Positions 43,760-55,420 of a stretch of DNA of 64,000 nucleotides are shown in pieces. The notes beneath the pieces are model-generated. The model was not told the DNA's origin, searched no databases, and saw nothing but the letters and a program-made list of their open reading frames with translations. Numbering within the stretch: position 1 is the stretch's first letter; each line of letters opens with the position of its first letter. Source of the DNA: Adiantum capillus-veneris (lineage: Eukaryota > Streptophyta > Polypodiopsida > Polypodiales > Pteridaceae); the NCBI GenBank assembly GCA_014529385.2, contig CM043949.1, forward strand, positions 146,981,850 through 147,045,849. Direction: 5' to 3'. The position numbers were made by a program, and so were the translations under genes.

Positions 43760-43849
43760 ATTTTATGACATCCCTCTCTTTGTCTTTCTCTGTCTCCGTC
43801 TCTTCTTCTTTCAAACCAAGCAAAGTTTCAAAAATACTATCTCTCACAC

Positions 43850-45535
43850 TCTCTCCATCGAGTTCTCATGGAGGAAAGTCGGTTGAAAGGCAAGCGATTG
43901 TATTGTTGTTTTGTGGACTTTAAGAAAGCCTTTGATATGATTCCACGTAACAATTTGTGGAGAAGGATGGAAGAACTCCAAGTGCCAAGTGAGTTTATGC
44001 TTGCGGTTTCTCGAATCTATGAGAAGGTGATTTGTCAATTGCGCATGGGAAGAGAAATTTCAGAAATTTTTGTAAGCACTATTGGGGTTAAACAAGGATG
44101 TCCATTGTCACCAACTCTCTTTGGTCTATGCATCGATCAATTGGAACAAATGGTACTTGACTTTATGCAAGAAGAAGGCATTGAAGAGGTCACTATTTGC
44201 AATGCCGTAATCATGCTTTTGTTGTATGCGGATGATGTAGTGCTTCTAGCACACACTTTAGAAGATGCACAAAAGCTTATGGTTGTCCTTGAGAACTTTT
44301 GCTTGCATAGTGGGCTGATTGTAAATGAATCCAAAACAAAGGTTATGCTTGTGAAAACCAACCATAAGGAGAAGCCATGCATTGTGTACAACAACGAGAC
44401 ACTTGAAGTTGTTGAGAGCTTTAAGTACCTTGGCCTTGAGGTTCCATCCAATCACAAGTGGCATGAATGTGCTATGCGTCGTTTGGAAGCGGGAAAGAGA
44501 GCATATTATGCATTTGAGAACATGTGTAATGCGGGAAACATCAAGTGTTGGGTTCTCAAGAAGTATCTTTTTGATGCATTGGTGACACCGGTTCTTCTTT
44601 ATGGAGTTGAAGTGTGGGGCGGGAGCATCTCAAAGTCTACTTGGAAAGAGTTTGAGAATGTCCAAAAGCGTTTTCTTACAAACTTTCTCCAAGTTAAGAC
44701 ACAAACACCATATATGCTCCTACTTCTTGAGTCGGGATCTCTTCCAATTGAGGTTATGGGCATGGAAAGGGTTGTGGAGTACATGATAAAGATGCGTCAA
44801 AACCCCTCACATCGACTTCCTACAATTGCATGGGAAGCAAGCAAAAAAGTTCAAAAGACGCATAAAAGCAAGATCTTGAGCACGGGATGGATGCAAGACA
44901 TAAAGAAGTGGTTTGGGAGATGGGATGCATTACACTTGCTACACGATGCTTCAATTGACTCTCAAGTGAATGAAGCTTTTCTACAACGCCAATGTATTAC
45001 GGCTTGGGAGAAATCCGGTGGGTCACGCTTCATACATTACACCACCTATATTGCCCCCAACTACAAAACCATGTTCTTTGTTGAGAGAGGAAACCGTAAT
45101 CACACTTACATGCTTGAGCCTATTCCCTTGTCCGCGATACGCACTATCGCGCAATTCGACTTAGCTCCCATTTCCTTCGATGTGAGATAGGGCGTTGGGG
45201 AAATGGAGAAGAGTCAAATCGATTGTGCACATTATGCTCAATGCAAGTTCAAGAGTCTGAGTACCACACACTACTAGAGTGCTCAGCTTTTGATCACATC
45301 CGAACTTGCTTCTCTCACATTTTCAGCCATAACTTAGACCTACACACTTTCCTCTCCCAGCCAAAGTGTGGGCTCTCCATTGCGACTCTCATCACTACAA
45401 TTTTGGAGCATCGAGAGTCACTCATCAGCCATACACATACTACATCACATGTAACTTTGGTCCCATAGGTCATATTTGACCTCCGAGGACGATAATAAAA
45501 TCTATCTATCTATCTATCTCTCTCTCTCTCTCTAT
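43850..45535 (+). pseudogene. 5'-truncated LINE (RT to 3' tail)
   Basis: The frame 43868-45190 starts inside the RT: LYCCFVDFKKAFDMIPR (motif A), VKQGCPLSPTLFGLCID (motif B) and MLLLYADDVVLLA (motif C), followed by KYLGLEV, a VTPVLLYGVEVWGG post-RT block and a long C-terminal region. All RT aspartates are kept. Near 45158 a one-base loss moves to a frame with HFLRCEIGRWGNGEES and CTLCSMQVQESEYHTLLEC, the zinc-binding terminus, ending at 45468. The 3' UTR is short and ends AATAAAATC then (TCTA)n, the usual kind of microsatellite tail. No endonuclease or N-terminal RT is present, so the copy is 5'-truncated, as expected of target-primed insertion. Confidence 0.88.
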
Positions 45536-45540
45536 CTCTT
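45481..45540. repeat. (TCTA)n/(CT)n LINE tail
   Basis: Four TCTA units then (CT)n directly after the LINE 3' UTR, in the place a LINE tail occupies. Confidence 0.7.
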
Positions 45541-45826
45541 TTTGACTCTTCATCTAAAAAAATCACTATGGAAATACCTCTCTATGTGGAATTCAAATGG
45601 AAGAAAACGCGTGTAGGAGCCTTGCATCTTGGTTGCAGAGGATGCCTCGGCTTTAGGTGTCTGTCTGTCTCTCTCTTTCTCTCACAGAGGCTCGGCTTTA
45701 GGTGTCTGTCTGTCTCTCTCTTTCTCTCACAGAGGTCATTTTTTCCATTAGCTATCTCCCTCTCCTTCTCTTAGAGGTCGCCTATGCAGGCTTTTTCTCT
45801 CTCTCCCTCTCTCTCTTTGTATTCCA

Positions 45827-45890
<64 letters not shown>

Positions 45891-46079
45891 CCATGAAATC
45901 AAGTGTGCATTGTTACTATAAATGTACACGTATTTCTGTGTTTTTAAAAATCACTTTTTTGGTCGTACCGCCCAATAAATGTATGTCCTTGTAACACGTT
46001 TCAATATATGCGGCTCGCATCGTTAAAAACGCCAATGGTAATATCTATTATTGCATGAAAAGGGGAGAGGAGAGAGAGA

Positions 46080-46161
<82 letters not shown>

Positions 46162-46347
46162 ATTGGTGTGGTCAAGCTAATTACAGACCTCGAAAGAGAC
46201 GGAGATAAAGCCTTGAGAGACAGAGAGAGAAAGTGAGGAAGTGGGAAAGAGACACCTAAGAAGGCCTCTGCCTCCTTCAAGGTGCAGAAATCAGAAGCTT
46301 GAAGTCTCAAAACTACATTCCTAGTCCAAAACCTCTACTCCACAACA
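45541..46347 (+). other. Upstream/leader region of the broken plus gene, with CT and GA tracts
   Basis: Contains a duplicated GGCTTTAGGTGTCTGTC unit (45650-45730), (CT)n at 45834-45887 and (GA)n at 46088-46157. The part after 46190 runs without stop-specific meaning to the predicted start at 46348 and may be promoter and 5' UTR. No clear TATA box. Confidence 0.4.
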
Positions 46348-46366
46348 ATGTTTAGTCCTGGCAAAG
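46348..46366 (+). pseudogene. Predicted exon 1 of the broken plus-strand gene
   Basis: ATG followed by five codons, then AAAG with GTAAAG, a good splice donor at 46367. Joining to the acceptor CAG at 47030-47032 keeps the frame of exon 2. Alternatively translation starts at ATG 47026, in the same frame. Splicing is inferred only from consensus and frame. Confidence 0.4.
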
Positions 46367-46469
46367 GTAAAGCCAATCTCTTCAGTTTTACTATGTCCTT
46401 AGTTTAGTTGTGTTTTGTGAGTGTGCTTCAAAATGTAAAAGGGAATTTCACCTTTCAAATTCCATAATT

Positions 46470-46530
46470 GGATCACGGCACGCCAGTTACGTTATGAAGA
46501 TTCGTTTACATACTCCGCGTGCCGTTATCC
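46470..46530. repeat. 61-bp palindromic module d
   Basis: Left arm GGATCACGGCACGCC, right arm CGCGTGCCGTTATCC; one mismatch in the outer arm. Lies in the predicted first intron. Confidence 0.85.
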
Positions 46531-46604
46531 TCTTCTAATATTTACAAAGGGATTTTTTGTATAATAATATTGTAGGTATTTCAATGCATGAAAGCCTGCA
46601 AAGT

Positions 46605-46665
46605 GGATCACGGTGCGCCAACAGTGTTTTTAACATTAATTTACATACTCTACGCGCCGTGATCC
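46605..46665. repeat. 61-bp palindromic module e
   Basis: Left arm GGATCACGGTGCGCC, right arm TACGCGCCGTGATCC; outer nine bases pair perfectly. Confidence 0.88.
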
Positions 46666-46753
46666 TTTTTTGATTTTGTACAAACGTTTTTTCTGAAAGT
46701 ACAATTTCTTTGATGTATTGGTAGCTATTCTATTATCTAACAGCCCACTAAGT

Positions 46754-46814
46754 GGATCACGGCGCGCCTATAGCTGTATGGATATTTGTTTATGTATTCT
46801 TCGTGCCGTGATCC
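46754..46814. repeat. 61-bp palindromic module f
   Basis: Left arm GGATCACGGCGCGCC, right arm TTCGTGCCGTGATCC; outer ten bases pair perfectly. All three downstream modules are preceded by AGT/AAT-GG and followed by T-rich sequence in a loose 135-150 bp periodicity. Confidence 0.88.
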
Positions 46815-47032
46815 ACTTGTATGGCTTTTACTCCTCACATATATAACCCAATTTTGCCCAGTTTTGCATTTAATCCATAGTAATCATCTTATTTTATTGA
46901 CTATATGATTAGTTGGTAACAATTGTGAGATACCTAATTATGGTTGGTTCAAAACTTATATGATCATTTGGTGCTCTTGTTTTTATATATACTCATTGAA
47001 ACTTATATTTGTGAGTATGAAATAAATGGCAG

Positions 47033-47232
47033 GTTTAAGATCACATAGGAGGAAGAGGCAGAAAATAGATCCCGAGCGCATTGTTGGCCAAGGAAACCTT
47101 CCAAGAAGACTGCCGGAGCTGTTAAAAACATCAATGAAGAGGAATGTAGACTTCACAGAGCCCATTGATATAACTGTTGCAGAGCCTGCCAGTAGTTTGG
47201 AGAAGCCTTCTTTAGGTTTCGAGGAGCTTGAT
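47033..47232 (+). pseudogene. Plus-strand gene, exon 2 (part before the LTR insertion)
   Basis: The open frame begins GLRSHRRKRQKIDPE, a basic stretch that could serve as a nuclear signal, then LPELLKTSMKRNVDFTEPID and SSLEKPSLGFEELD. At 47232 it meets TGTCAGG, the LTR of a 10.9-kb element. Taking out that element with one TTGAT copy puts 47232 and 58116 in the same open frame. The motif SMKRNVDFTEP is echoed after the break by SLKREVDFSTP, which supports one original protein. I do not recognise the family. Confidence 0.7.
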
Positions 47233-47373
47233 TGTCAGGACAAGGGTAGGACCAGTCACGGCCAAGGGCCAGGATGGACATGCAGTCAAGGGGGTCCCTA
47301 TATTTAGCAGGCCAAGGGTCTATATAGGGCATGGCTGGGTGGAGATTAGCATGTTCAGTCCCCATGCCTTACA
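47233..47373 (+). repeat. 5' LTR (141 bp)
   Basis: TGTCAGGACAAGG to TGCCTTACA. TATATAG at 47321-47327 is a candidate TATA box. Confidence 0.93.
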
Positions 47374-47374
47374 T

Positions 47375-47386
47375 TGGTATCAGAGC
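47375..47386 (+). other. Primer binding site, initiator tRNA-Met
   Basis: TGGTATCAGAGC, an exact match to the common plant PBS, one base after the LTR. Confidence 0.9.
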
Positions 47387-47436
47387 ATGGTGGAGAGGGA
47401 GGAGAAGTGTGGAGCTATAGAGGAGGGGATGCATGG

Positions 47437-47511
<75 letters not shown>

Positions 47512-50500
47512 GATCTCAAGCTCCTATGGCAGAGGAGGAGAAGCAACCGGTGCTGCACAAGAAGCTGCTGTTGGAATCTCGCTAAACCCACTGCCATGAA
47601 ACCCTACATGAACAGATAGATGTCGGGATAGGCTGTGAGAACCCATACTTGCACAGAAGCCGAGATAGGCGGCGAGAACCCTTGCCTACACACATGGCCA
47701 TGGCGAGGTTGATCTGCATAGAAATCTGCAAGGTTGGGCTCAACAGGAGCACAAGGGAGGGCCAGTTCTTTTTTGTTTCTGCTGCGAGGGCCAAGGAGAG
47801 CCGTGTAGTCCAGCACGAGCACATGAATCACCAGCGCTGCCTGTCTGCGCTGCCGCCATGTGAGCTTTAATTTTCTTGAGTTAATTTGTTTTTAATGCCC
47901 TAACTTGAGAAATTTAGGGCCCTTGCCCATGGGCAAGAAGGGCATGACCCTTACCCAAGGGCAAGGAGGGCGAGGCTCTTACCCTCCACCTCCACAAGGC
48001 CTCATGCACATCTCAAATTCAAAGGCTCAAGCTGCTTTGCAAGGCAATCGGCAAGACATAGGACATCATGATCATGGACTCATGCTCATCTTCTAAAGCT
48101 GCCAAGAACATGAAATAAAAAATTTTGATGCAAGTTATGTGCCAAGGAAGCTCCTTGATTTCGGGAGGCGATCTACACATAGATAGCAGACATGGTATGC
48201 ATATTTTGTTACACTTTTATTATTTGATTAGTTACAATTATGCAGTGCAAGAAATTACTAAGGCTACAACAAGCTTGGCATGCATGGTCATGCAACATGC
48301 AAGATATCGACAGCATGGCATGTCGATTTGAGTGATTAATGAGACGACAAGCACAAGGTGATTTTGTGTTTTGAACAAGTAGGACAAACACGATTGTTTG
48401 TCAATCATCAGCACAATCAGGCATGCACGGCATGTCTTGGAAGATTCTTGTGCATGACATGTGATCCCTCAAGCGGCTATGAGCGTTGTATCAAGCACGG
48501 CTTTAGTACAAACTACCTCGACAGCACAAGCTCGTCGGAGGTTAAACGGTAAGACTCACCGAAACTCTTGGCGTTCGGCAAGGCCTGTACCTAGACTTGA
48601 TGAAACATGCAAAATTGTTCGGCATGGCCGACTCTTTGCAGGTCAGACATAGCTCTCTTTCTCATGTCTAAGCAAGCTGACAACGGCACACATGCTCGGC
48701 ATGGCCGACTCGTTGTCACCGCTCTAGAAATCGGTGGAGAATACATCAATTACCATATATCATTCTCAATATGATGAGCTATTCGACATGGCCGTTTGGC
48801 TGAAAATGTTTGACAAGGTCAATTTTATTTTGCCAAGATATCTATACATCGGTAGCAGCATTTGCTGACTACAAGACCACAATACTTATGTGAAGCACGG
48901 CTTCAATCTATACATTTTACATTGAAACTTCCCACGTTTGGCATATGCTATGAGCATACAAACTTGGGGGGATTTGGCAATATGCTTGCATGCTATTTCA
49001 TTATGTACAAGATGGGCGTATATGATACAAGAGGGCATATATGCATACGCGACAACTCTCTCTCGCAAAGTAGAAATGGTTATGAGCCACCTTTCAACGA
49101 GCTTTCCCTTTGGAATTTCAAGGTAACTGGTTACAGTAGGATGACCAGGTCAGAAAATTTCAAGTTTTGTTTGGTTTTTCCATGTTTACACATTTGTCTG
49201 TTGTTCAAAGCAAAGTGCTTTGACAGTTTCATGTGAAGCAAGGCTTCTACTTCGTGCTAAGATACTGCTTATTGCCATGGTGTCAAGGGAATTGGAAAAC
49301 ATGTTTGGGGAACTAGAAAAATAGCGATATCAGCTCCCAGAATCCCTACCAGTACACTGTGCACGACACTTATGGTTTTAGCTTTTACGTTCGAGGCTGT
49401 CACTGTAGCCAAGGGCTTACAATTCTGCATGGAAGGCATGCCAATCAAGTGGCATGAATTCCACCGCCTCATGGATTATGCTTCCGCTATCACACTAGCA
49501 GCTCTGTTAAGAACTAGCTAAGTTATGGATTGTTTAACATCATTTTATAGGCAAAGTGCTAGCGTTAAGTCATCTTGGTATAGTCACGACCATATACAAA
49601 GTAGGTGTGTCAAGTTGTGACTTTTGTTTTTTACGTCTCTTGGCGAGAGCATCATATAGGCAGATTGTTGTATGCTTATAGGATAAGCAACAATTCAAGC
49701 ATAAGATGTCTAAGAGCACACATTCTGGGCACACACTCTACAAATTTAAGGAAAGTTCCTCAGCCCAACATGCTCTTCTTCTCTCTCTTTTTCTTATTTC
49801 TCTCAAGAATAATGAAAACTTTCTAAGAAGCCTTTCATACATGTTTTGTTTGGGGGAGTCACTATGAGCCAAGGTTCTCTAACTCTCAGCTAAAAATCGG
49901 CCAATATGCCATTCACATTAGTTTTCATTGGTTTGTCGATTGAACACTAATTTCCGTAAGAGCTAGGAGCCATACACAGGCTGGCGACGAGCCATTGTCA
50001 GATCTTGGGTAAGACCCAACTATTGGCATTCCTTGGGAGATTGTTCTTAGGATCGAACAGATTTTCCCAGTGGAGTACACATCGAACATATCGACGTTAA
50101 TGGACAAGCAAGAGTCTTGTCATTACGGATGTCTAGGGTGTCATGTTTGCACTACGTGTTTACAGTGCGACACTCAAGTTGAGTTTTTGATAATCTTCAA
50201 CTCACAGCAGCTCATCCCTACAAGGAAGTATCGATGCAACAATAAATTGAGACAGCATGGCTGTCCATACAAGCTAGGCTTTACAAGCATGAGTATCGTC
50301 ATGCTCTCTCTCTCTCTCTCTCTCTCTATAGCACTACGAGTATCTATGGACGCATTGTTTCAGGGTAAGATCCCGGGGGTGCTTACTTAATCACCCCATA
50401 GGCATTGAGGATCACAATTTGATCTATTATACTTTCAAGGAAATAATTCCGCAATCTACCATGCGGTAGCAGAAAAATTCAACTTTTCAAGTTGACTCTC

Positions 50501-52316
50501 ATCATTCTATCCACGGTTAACTAGGTTCGTTTCCGTCATCTGCTAGTCGAGCAGTTTCTACAAAGGGTCTTACTAAAGGGTTTGACTACGTAGATTCTAA
50601 TCAAAGGGTTTGGATTGCAAAGGCAACACCCAAGGTTTTCAGTGCAATGTTGCTTGTTTTTTCACACATGGACGACGTGTTCCTCTGTATTTGAATACGG
50701 GTAAGTGAACATTCAGTTCAATCTCCAAGTACGCATCTATTGATTTGGTGTTATGCCAGTTTTTAGTATGCATTGCTTGTTTTTTTATTCAAGTCGTTTA
50801 CATACGCTTGAATATTTCAGGGCCATGCCAAGGGCATGTCAAAACACGTATTTTGGGCAGTAGTGTCCAATGTACATTATGGTATTATGAATCCACTTGT
50901 AGGATTCGATTTGGCACGTGTTGTCACATGGGATACAACATGGTCTAGGAACTCAAGGAGTTTGGTTTAGCTAGTGTGGAGCAAAGAATGAGGGTCCCTA
51001 TCACTCTTGTCTCGAGTGTTTAGAGTTACCTCCACACACAAGTACACTTGTACTTGAAGGATGTTCTTTTTTACACATCCTTACATGAGACATATTCCAC
51101 ATGTAGAGAATATGAGTCTCTGGACTAACACTGGCGCCATTATTTCAATTATGTGTTACGACAAAGTCCCCAGGTGCTGGTCACATCTGTTTTCTAGACC
51201 ATTTTCAACACGATGTATCAGGAGCAATTTCAGTGGCCAAAAATTTTTGGATACTTAGAATGACTTGTTCAGCTACAAGTATTGCTAAACACCATTACAG
51301 ATGGTTGTTTATACATATAGCAAGGCTATAAGTGGTTAATGAAAAAGTTTCATTGTCTGTACCTAGAAGTGATCAATGTTTCACCTTCTATTGCCATTCA
51401 GACGTTTCAACAAGGCTTGCAAAAGATTGCAACTGAAAGTATTTAGCTTCTTTTCAGAACTATTTACATTCTTTTTTTAATGTGTGCTATGCGCATCACA
51501 TTTGCCATAAGTATTGGCAAAGATCACCATGGATATACAGGTTCGGATTTGTTTCTTGCTAAATCCTCAGGTTGTTGCTTATGAAGCATTTTGCACTCTA
51601 TGTGCACTATCTCTATGAGATTACTTTTGGGTCTACTAATCACCAATAGAGGTCATGACTCGATTTGGGTGTTTGTGGATTTTTCAAGTTAACCACGACG
51701 GTTATTCTGGACATTGTTGATTCCTCAACAATGTTATACGCTATTGTGATTCTCCGTTTACCAGTCGTCTGGGAAGACTGTCTGTAAACTGTGGGGGAAA
51801 CACACCTCAGTATTGTTAGTATCCAAGGGGATTGGCAGATTACAAAGTGTAACCTTGGGTAAAAGGATATGCAAAGTGCGTACATTAGCACCAAGCAATC
51901 CAATTAAATAGCATTTATTGCTCTTCTTGGAGTTTACTTACTATCAGTTAACGCATGTTGCGACTAGGTAGTCTCTTCATGTATAAGTCAGGTTCTCAAC
52001 CTTGAACACTCGTTAGGGTGGGGTTGTTTACTGATGATGAAAACTGGGAACAAGTCAAGGACTTAAACTTGGCTGATGAGTTATGTCAGCAAGTTACTTT
52101 CATGGAAAGTGACAAGAGGTACTCTTTTTGGTACATCTTTGTTGTGATAAACTCGTTTACCATGCTCATGAGCGTTCTAAATGGAGTCTACACACCATGT
52201 TTGGATAGGAACCGGTACCATTAGGGACAAAAATGTAGAAAATCAAGGGACAACAATGTAGAAAATCAAGATGTTACTCTTGGTTTCATTGAACCTTCTA
52301 CTGACCCGGGTCCGCT
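47387..52316 (+). other. Interior of the LARD-like element, no coding domain
   Basis: Includes (CT)n at 47441-47507, a short frame from ATG 47527 (about 19 codons), three related CGGCATGGCCGA/CGACATGGCCG words (48620-48800) and (CT)n at 50308-50326. The longest frames (about 124 codons at 48862-49236 and 47228-47599) have no domain features. I see nothing resembling Gag, RT or integrase. Confidence 0.6.
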
Positions 52317-52507
52317 TGAAGGAGTACGAGCGGAAGTACGACGCGAGAGAGAGTGCAAGAGAAGAGCACGACGATATGGTGAACTCGCTCTACTGTAATG
52401 TGTAGAGCATAGTGAGTTCTTATTAGGTTTTTACAAAAGAATATGTGTACATACCTGGCGGCCCGCCCACTTACCTGGGCGACCACATTGGGCTTTATAC
52501 CCCAACA
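52317..52507 (-). repeat. 3' LTR of nested copia (191 bp)
   Basis: TGAAGGAGTACGAG to ACCCCAACA. Minus-strand GGTATAAAGCC is a candidate TATA box. Confidence 0.92.
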
Positions 52508-52596
52508 ACCTCCCACTTAAAGTCCAATGTGGTACTTTAAGTGTGAGAGAAGCTACTATACAAGCTAATATACAAAAGATGTAGAGAAGTGATGTA

Positions 52597-54204
52597 CTAC
52601 CCTACACCTAACTGCTTGCGAAAATGCGCAAAGATCTCTGAGGGAAGTCCTTTTGTAAGTAGATCAGCAGGATTTTCTGTGGTGTGAACTTTGACAAGTT
52701 GAAGTTTCTTATCCTCGAGCATTTCCCTGATGAAATGATACTTCACATCCACATGCTTTGTCTTTGAGTGATAAACTGGATTGCGAGCCAATTGTACAGC
52801 ACTTTGACTATCACAATATAACACAGGCATCTCTTCTTTGATTCCCAAATCTGTTACTAGTCGATTAAGCCAAATTAATTCTTTGCATGCCTCTGATGCT
52901 GCAACATATTCAGCTTCTGTAGTAGACTGAGTAACACAATCTTGTAATCTAGAACGCCATGATACTGCTCCACCAGCCAATGTAAAGACATACCCTGACG
53001 TAGACCTTCGGTTGTCTAAGTCACCTGCATAATCTGAGTCTGTAAAACCCTTTACACTTAGCTCCTGACTCCCATAGCATATACGCATACTCTTTGTAGC
53101 TTTCAGGTATCTCAATATTCCTTTCACTGCCTCCCAATGTTTCTTGCCTGGGTTTGACATGTATCGACTTACTACTCCCACTGCAAATGCAATGTCTGGG
53201 CGAGTAGCAATCATTGCATACATCAAACTACCCACTGCAGACGCATATGGAATCTTATCCATTTCAGCCTGTTCTTCCTCAGACACATGACAATCTTGTT
53301 TGCTAAGTTTCACATATGGTGGCAATGGAACACTCAATGCCTTTCCTTTCTCCATATTGAAACGTTGCAAAACCTTGTCAATATACTCTGTTTGAGATAA
53401 CCAAATCTTTTTTGATCTCTCTCTCTCAATGCGCATACCAAGTATATGACTTGCCTCACCCATGTCTTTCATGTCAAACGATTTTGCCATCTTTGACTTC
53501 AAAGCTGAAATTTCTTCCAAGTGCTTGCCAGCAATCAACAGGTCATCCACATACAAAATAAGGATCATCCAACTACCATCCTTAGCCTTCTTTGTATATA
53601 GACAGTGATTGAACTCACTACGTTTGTAGCCTTAAGAAAGCATAAACTTGTGGAATTTATGGTACCATGCCCTCGGTGATTGTTTTAAGCCATAAAGACT
53701 CTTTAACAACTGGCATACCCAATCTTCCTTGCCTTTCTCAACAAACCCTTCTGGCTGCTGCATGTAAATTTCCACATCTAAATCACCATGCAAGAACGCT
53801 GTCTTGACATCCATTTGGTGCAACACCAAATCTAATATGGCAACCAATGCAAGAAAGCATCTCAATGTAGTCATCTTGACCACCGGAGAGAAGACTTCAT
53901 CAAAGTCAATGCCTTGTTCTTGCTTAAAGCCCTTGGCAACAAGCCTTGCTTTGTACTTTGGCTGACTATCATGAGCGGTGATCTTATACCTGTAAACCCA
54001 TTTACAAGGTAGAGCCTTTTTGCCCCGTGGTAATTTAACTAGCTTCCATGTCTGGTTTTTATGCAGAGCTGTCATCTCTGACTGCATGGCCAATTGCCAA
54101 TCCCCGGAGTCCTTCATTTGCACTGCTTCCTTGTAACATGAAGGCTCATTGCAATCAGTCAACATGACATAGTTCATAGATGGAACAAACCTATCAAGAG
54201 GTCA
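52597..54204 (-). pseudogene. Nested copia RT and RNase H (two stops)
   Basis: In one frame from 54204: a TGA at 54202-54204 (after RSGRVT), then DWQLAMQSEMTALHKNQTW, QMDVKTAFLHGDLDVEIYM (motif A), KSLYGLKQSPRAWYHKFH, a TAA at 53632-53634, then MILILYVDDLLIAGK (YVDD). RNase H: FTDSDYAGDLDNRRSTSG, QSTTEAEYVAASEA, YCDSQSAVQLARNP and ENPADLLTKGLP, ending at 52597. CGA-to-TGA and CAA-to-TAA changes explain both stops. Catalytic residues are complete. Confidence 0.9.
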
Positions 54205-55420
54205 CGTGACACGTCCAGATCTACGCACAATAGGTGGCTCAGGCTCAGCCACAACCTGTGGTTCCACTCTATCCTGTCCTTGCTCCTCTTGAGCCCTGAC
54301 ATTTTGTCTTGCACGTGCAGGTCCATCTTCTTGGAAGACAACTCTTCTAATCTCCTCAACCCTCTCTGGTTTAGAATGATATTTGGATTCATTAAAGTGA
54401 ACATCATTGCTGCGGAAAACCTTTCTGGATTCGGGATCCCAAAGTCTGTACCCCATCTCACCAGAATTACCATAGCCTAGAAAGATGCACTTTCTACTCT
54501 GTGGCTCAAGTTTGTTCCTAAATTCCTTTGGAACGTGAGTATATGCCTCACAGCCAAAGACTCTGAGATGCTTGTATGAGGGCATTTTTCCTGACCATAC
54601 GATCTCTTGCACTGAATCCTTCTGCAAAACCTTGCTAGGAGATCTATTTACAAGATGAACAGCTGTTGATACAGCTTCAGCCCAAAACCCATTTGGCAGC
54701 TGTGCATTAGACAACATACTTCTGACCTTCTCTTGTATGGTCCTATTCATCCTCTCAGCAACACCATTTTGAGGAGGATTGTAAGGAGCAGTAAGTTCAC
54801 GTTTTATACCTTTTGACTCACAAAAGTCCTGAAAGGCCTTTGAAACATACTCTCCACCATTGTCAGTGCGTAAGCATTTAAGCTTCTTGCCACTCTGATT
54901 CTCCACAAGTGTCACAAACGTTTTGAAAACACTAAACGCTTCATCCTTGTGCTTGAGAAAGTAAACCCATACTTTCCTCGAGTAATCATCTATAAATGTC
55001 ATAAAGTAAGAAGCTCCCCCTAGAGATAGGTTAGGCATAGGTCCACACAAATCACTATGAACAAGTGCCAACTGTGTATCTCTTCTACTGCTTATATGCT
55101 TATGTGGCTGCTGTGTTTGCTTACCATACAGACAATGTTCACAGAATTCAAAATCATTAAATGAAAAGCCAGGAAAATAACCAAAACGAGACAAGATTTC
55201 CATTCCCTTATTACATATGTCCTAACCGGCTATGCCACAAAGAAACGTTCGGCTGCTCGGTTACATTGATTACATTTTTAGAGACATTTGATACATAAAT
55301 CATGTAAAGTCCTCCAGACTTTACTCCATGTGCTACTGTCATAGAACCCTTGGATATCTTCCATATGTTCTGTCCAAAAGTGGTGACGTAGCCAGCATCA
55401 TCAAGTAAACCTGTGCTGAT
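54202..55420 (-). pseudogene. Nested copia integrase
   Basis: Before 55203 the frame needs a one-base shift near 55212 (WHSRLGHM). The zinc domain has FEFCEHCLYGKQ. The core has LVHSDLCGPMPNLSLGG (first Asp), CLRTDNGGEYVSKAF (second Asp) and PPQNGVAERMNRTI (Glu). HLRVFGCEAYTHVPKE and KCIFLGYGNSGEMGYR follow, then an acidic linker to the RT. Confidence 0.9.

Larger units (their letters stand above)
43104..43762. repeat. Composite array: (CT)n tracts and 61-bp palindromes
   Basis: CT tracts at 43110-43190, 43346-43485 (interrupted) and 43622-43692 alternate with three 61-bp palindromic modules. Sequence after the first two palindromes is also alike (ACAAG, a GCAACAAGCC word, then the next CT tract), so the repeating unit is palindrome plus spacer plus CT tract. 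A lone GGATCAC at 43104-43110 may be a truncated module. Confidence 0.8.

Noticed and set aside
43290-43847. Arg/Glu-repeat frames on the minus strand
   Set aside because: Translation of (GA)n; no codon or domain support.
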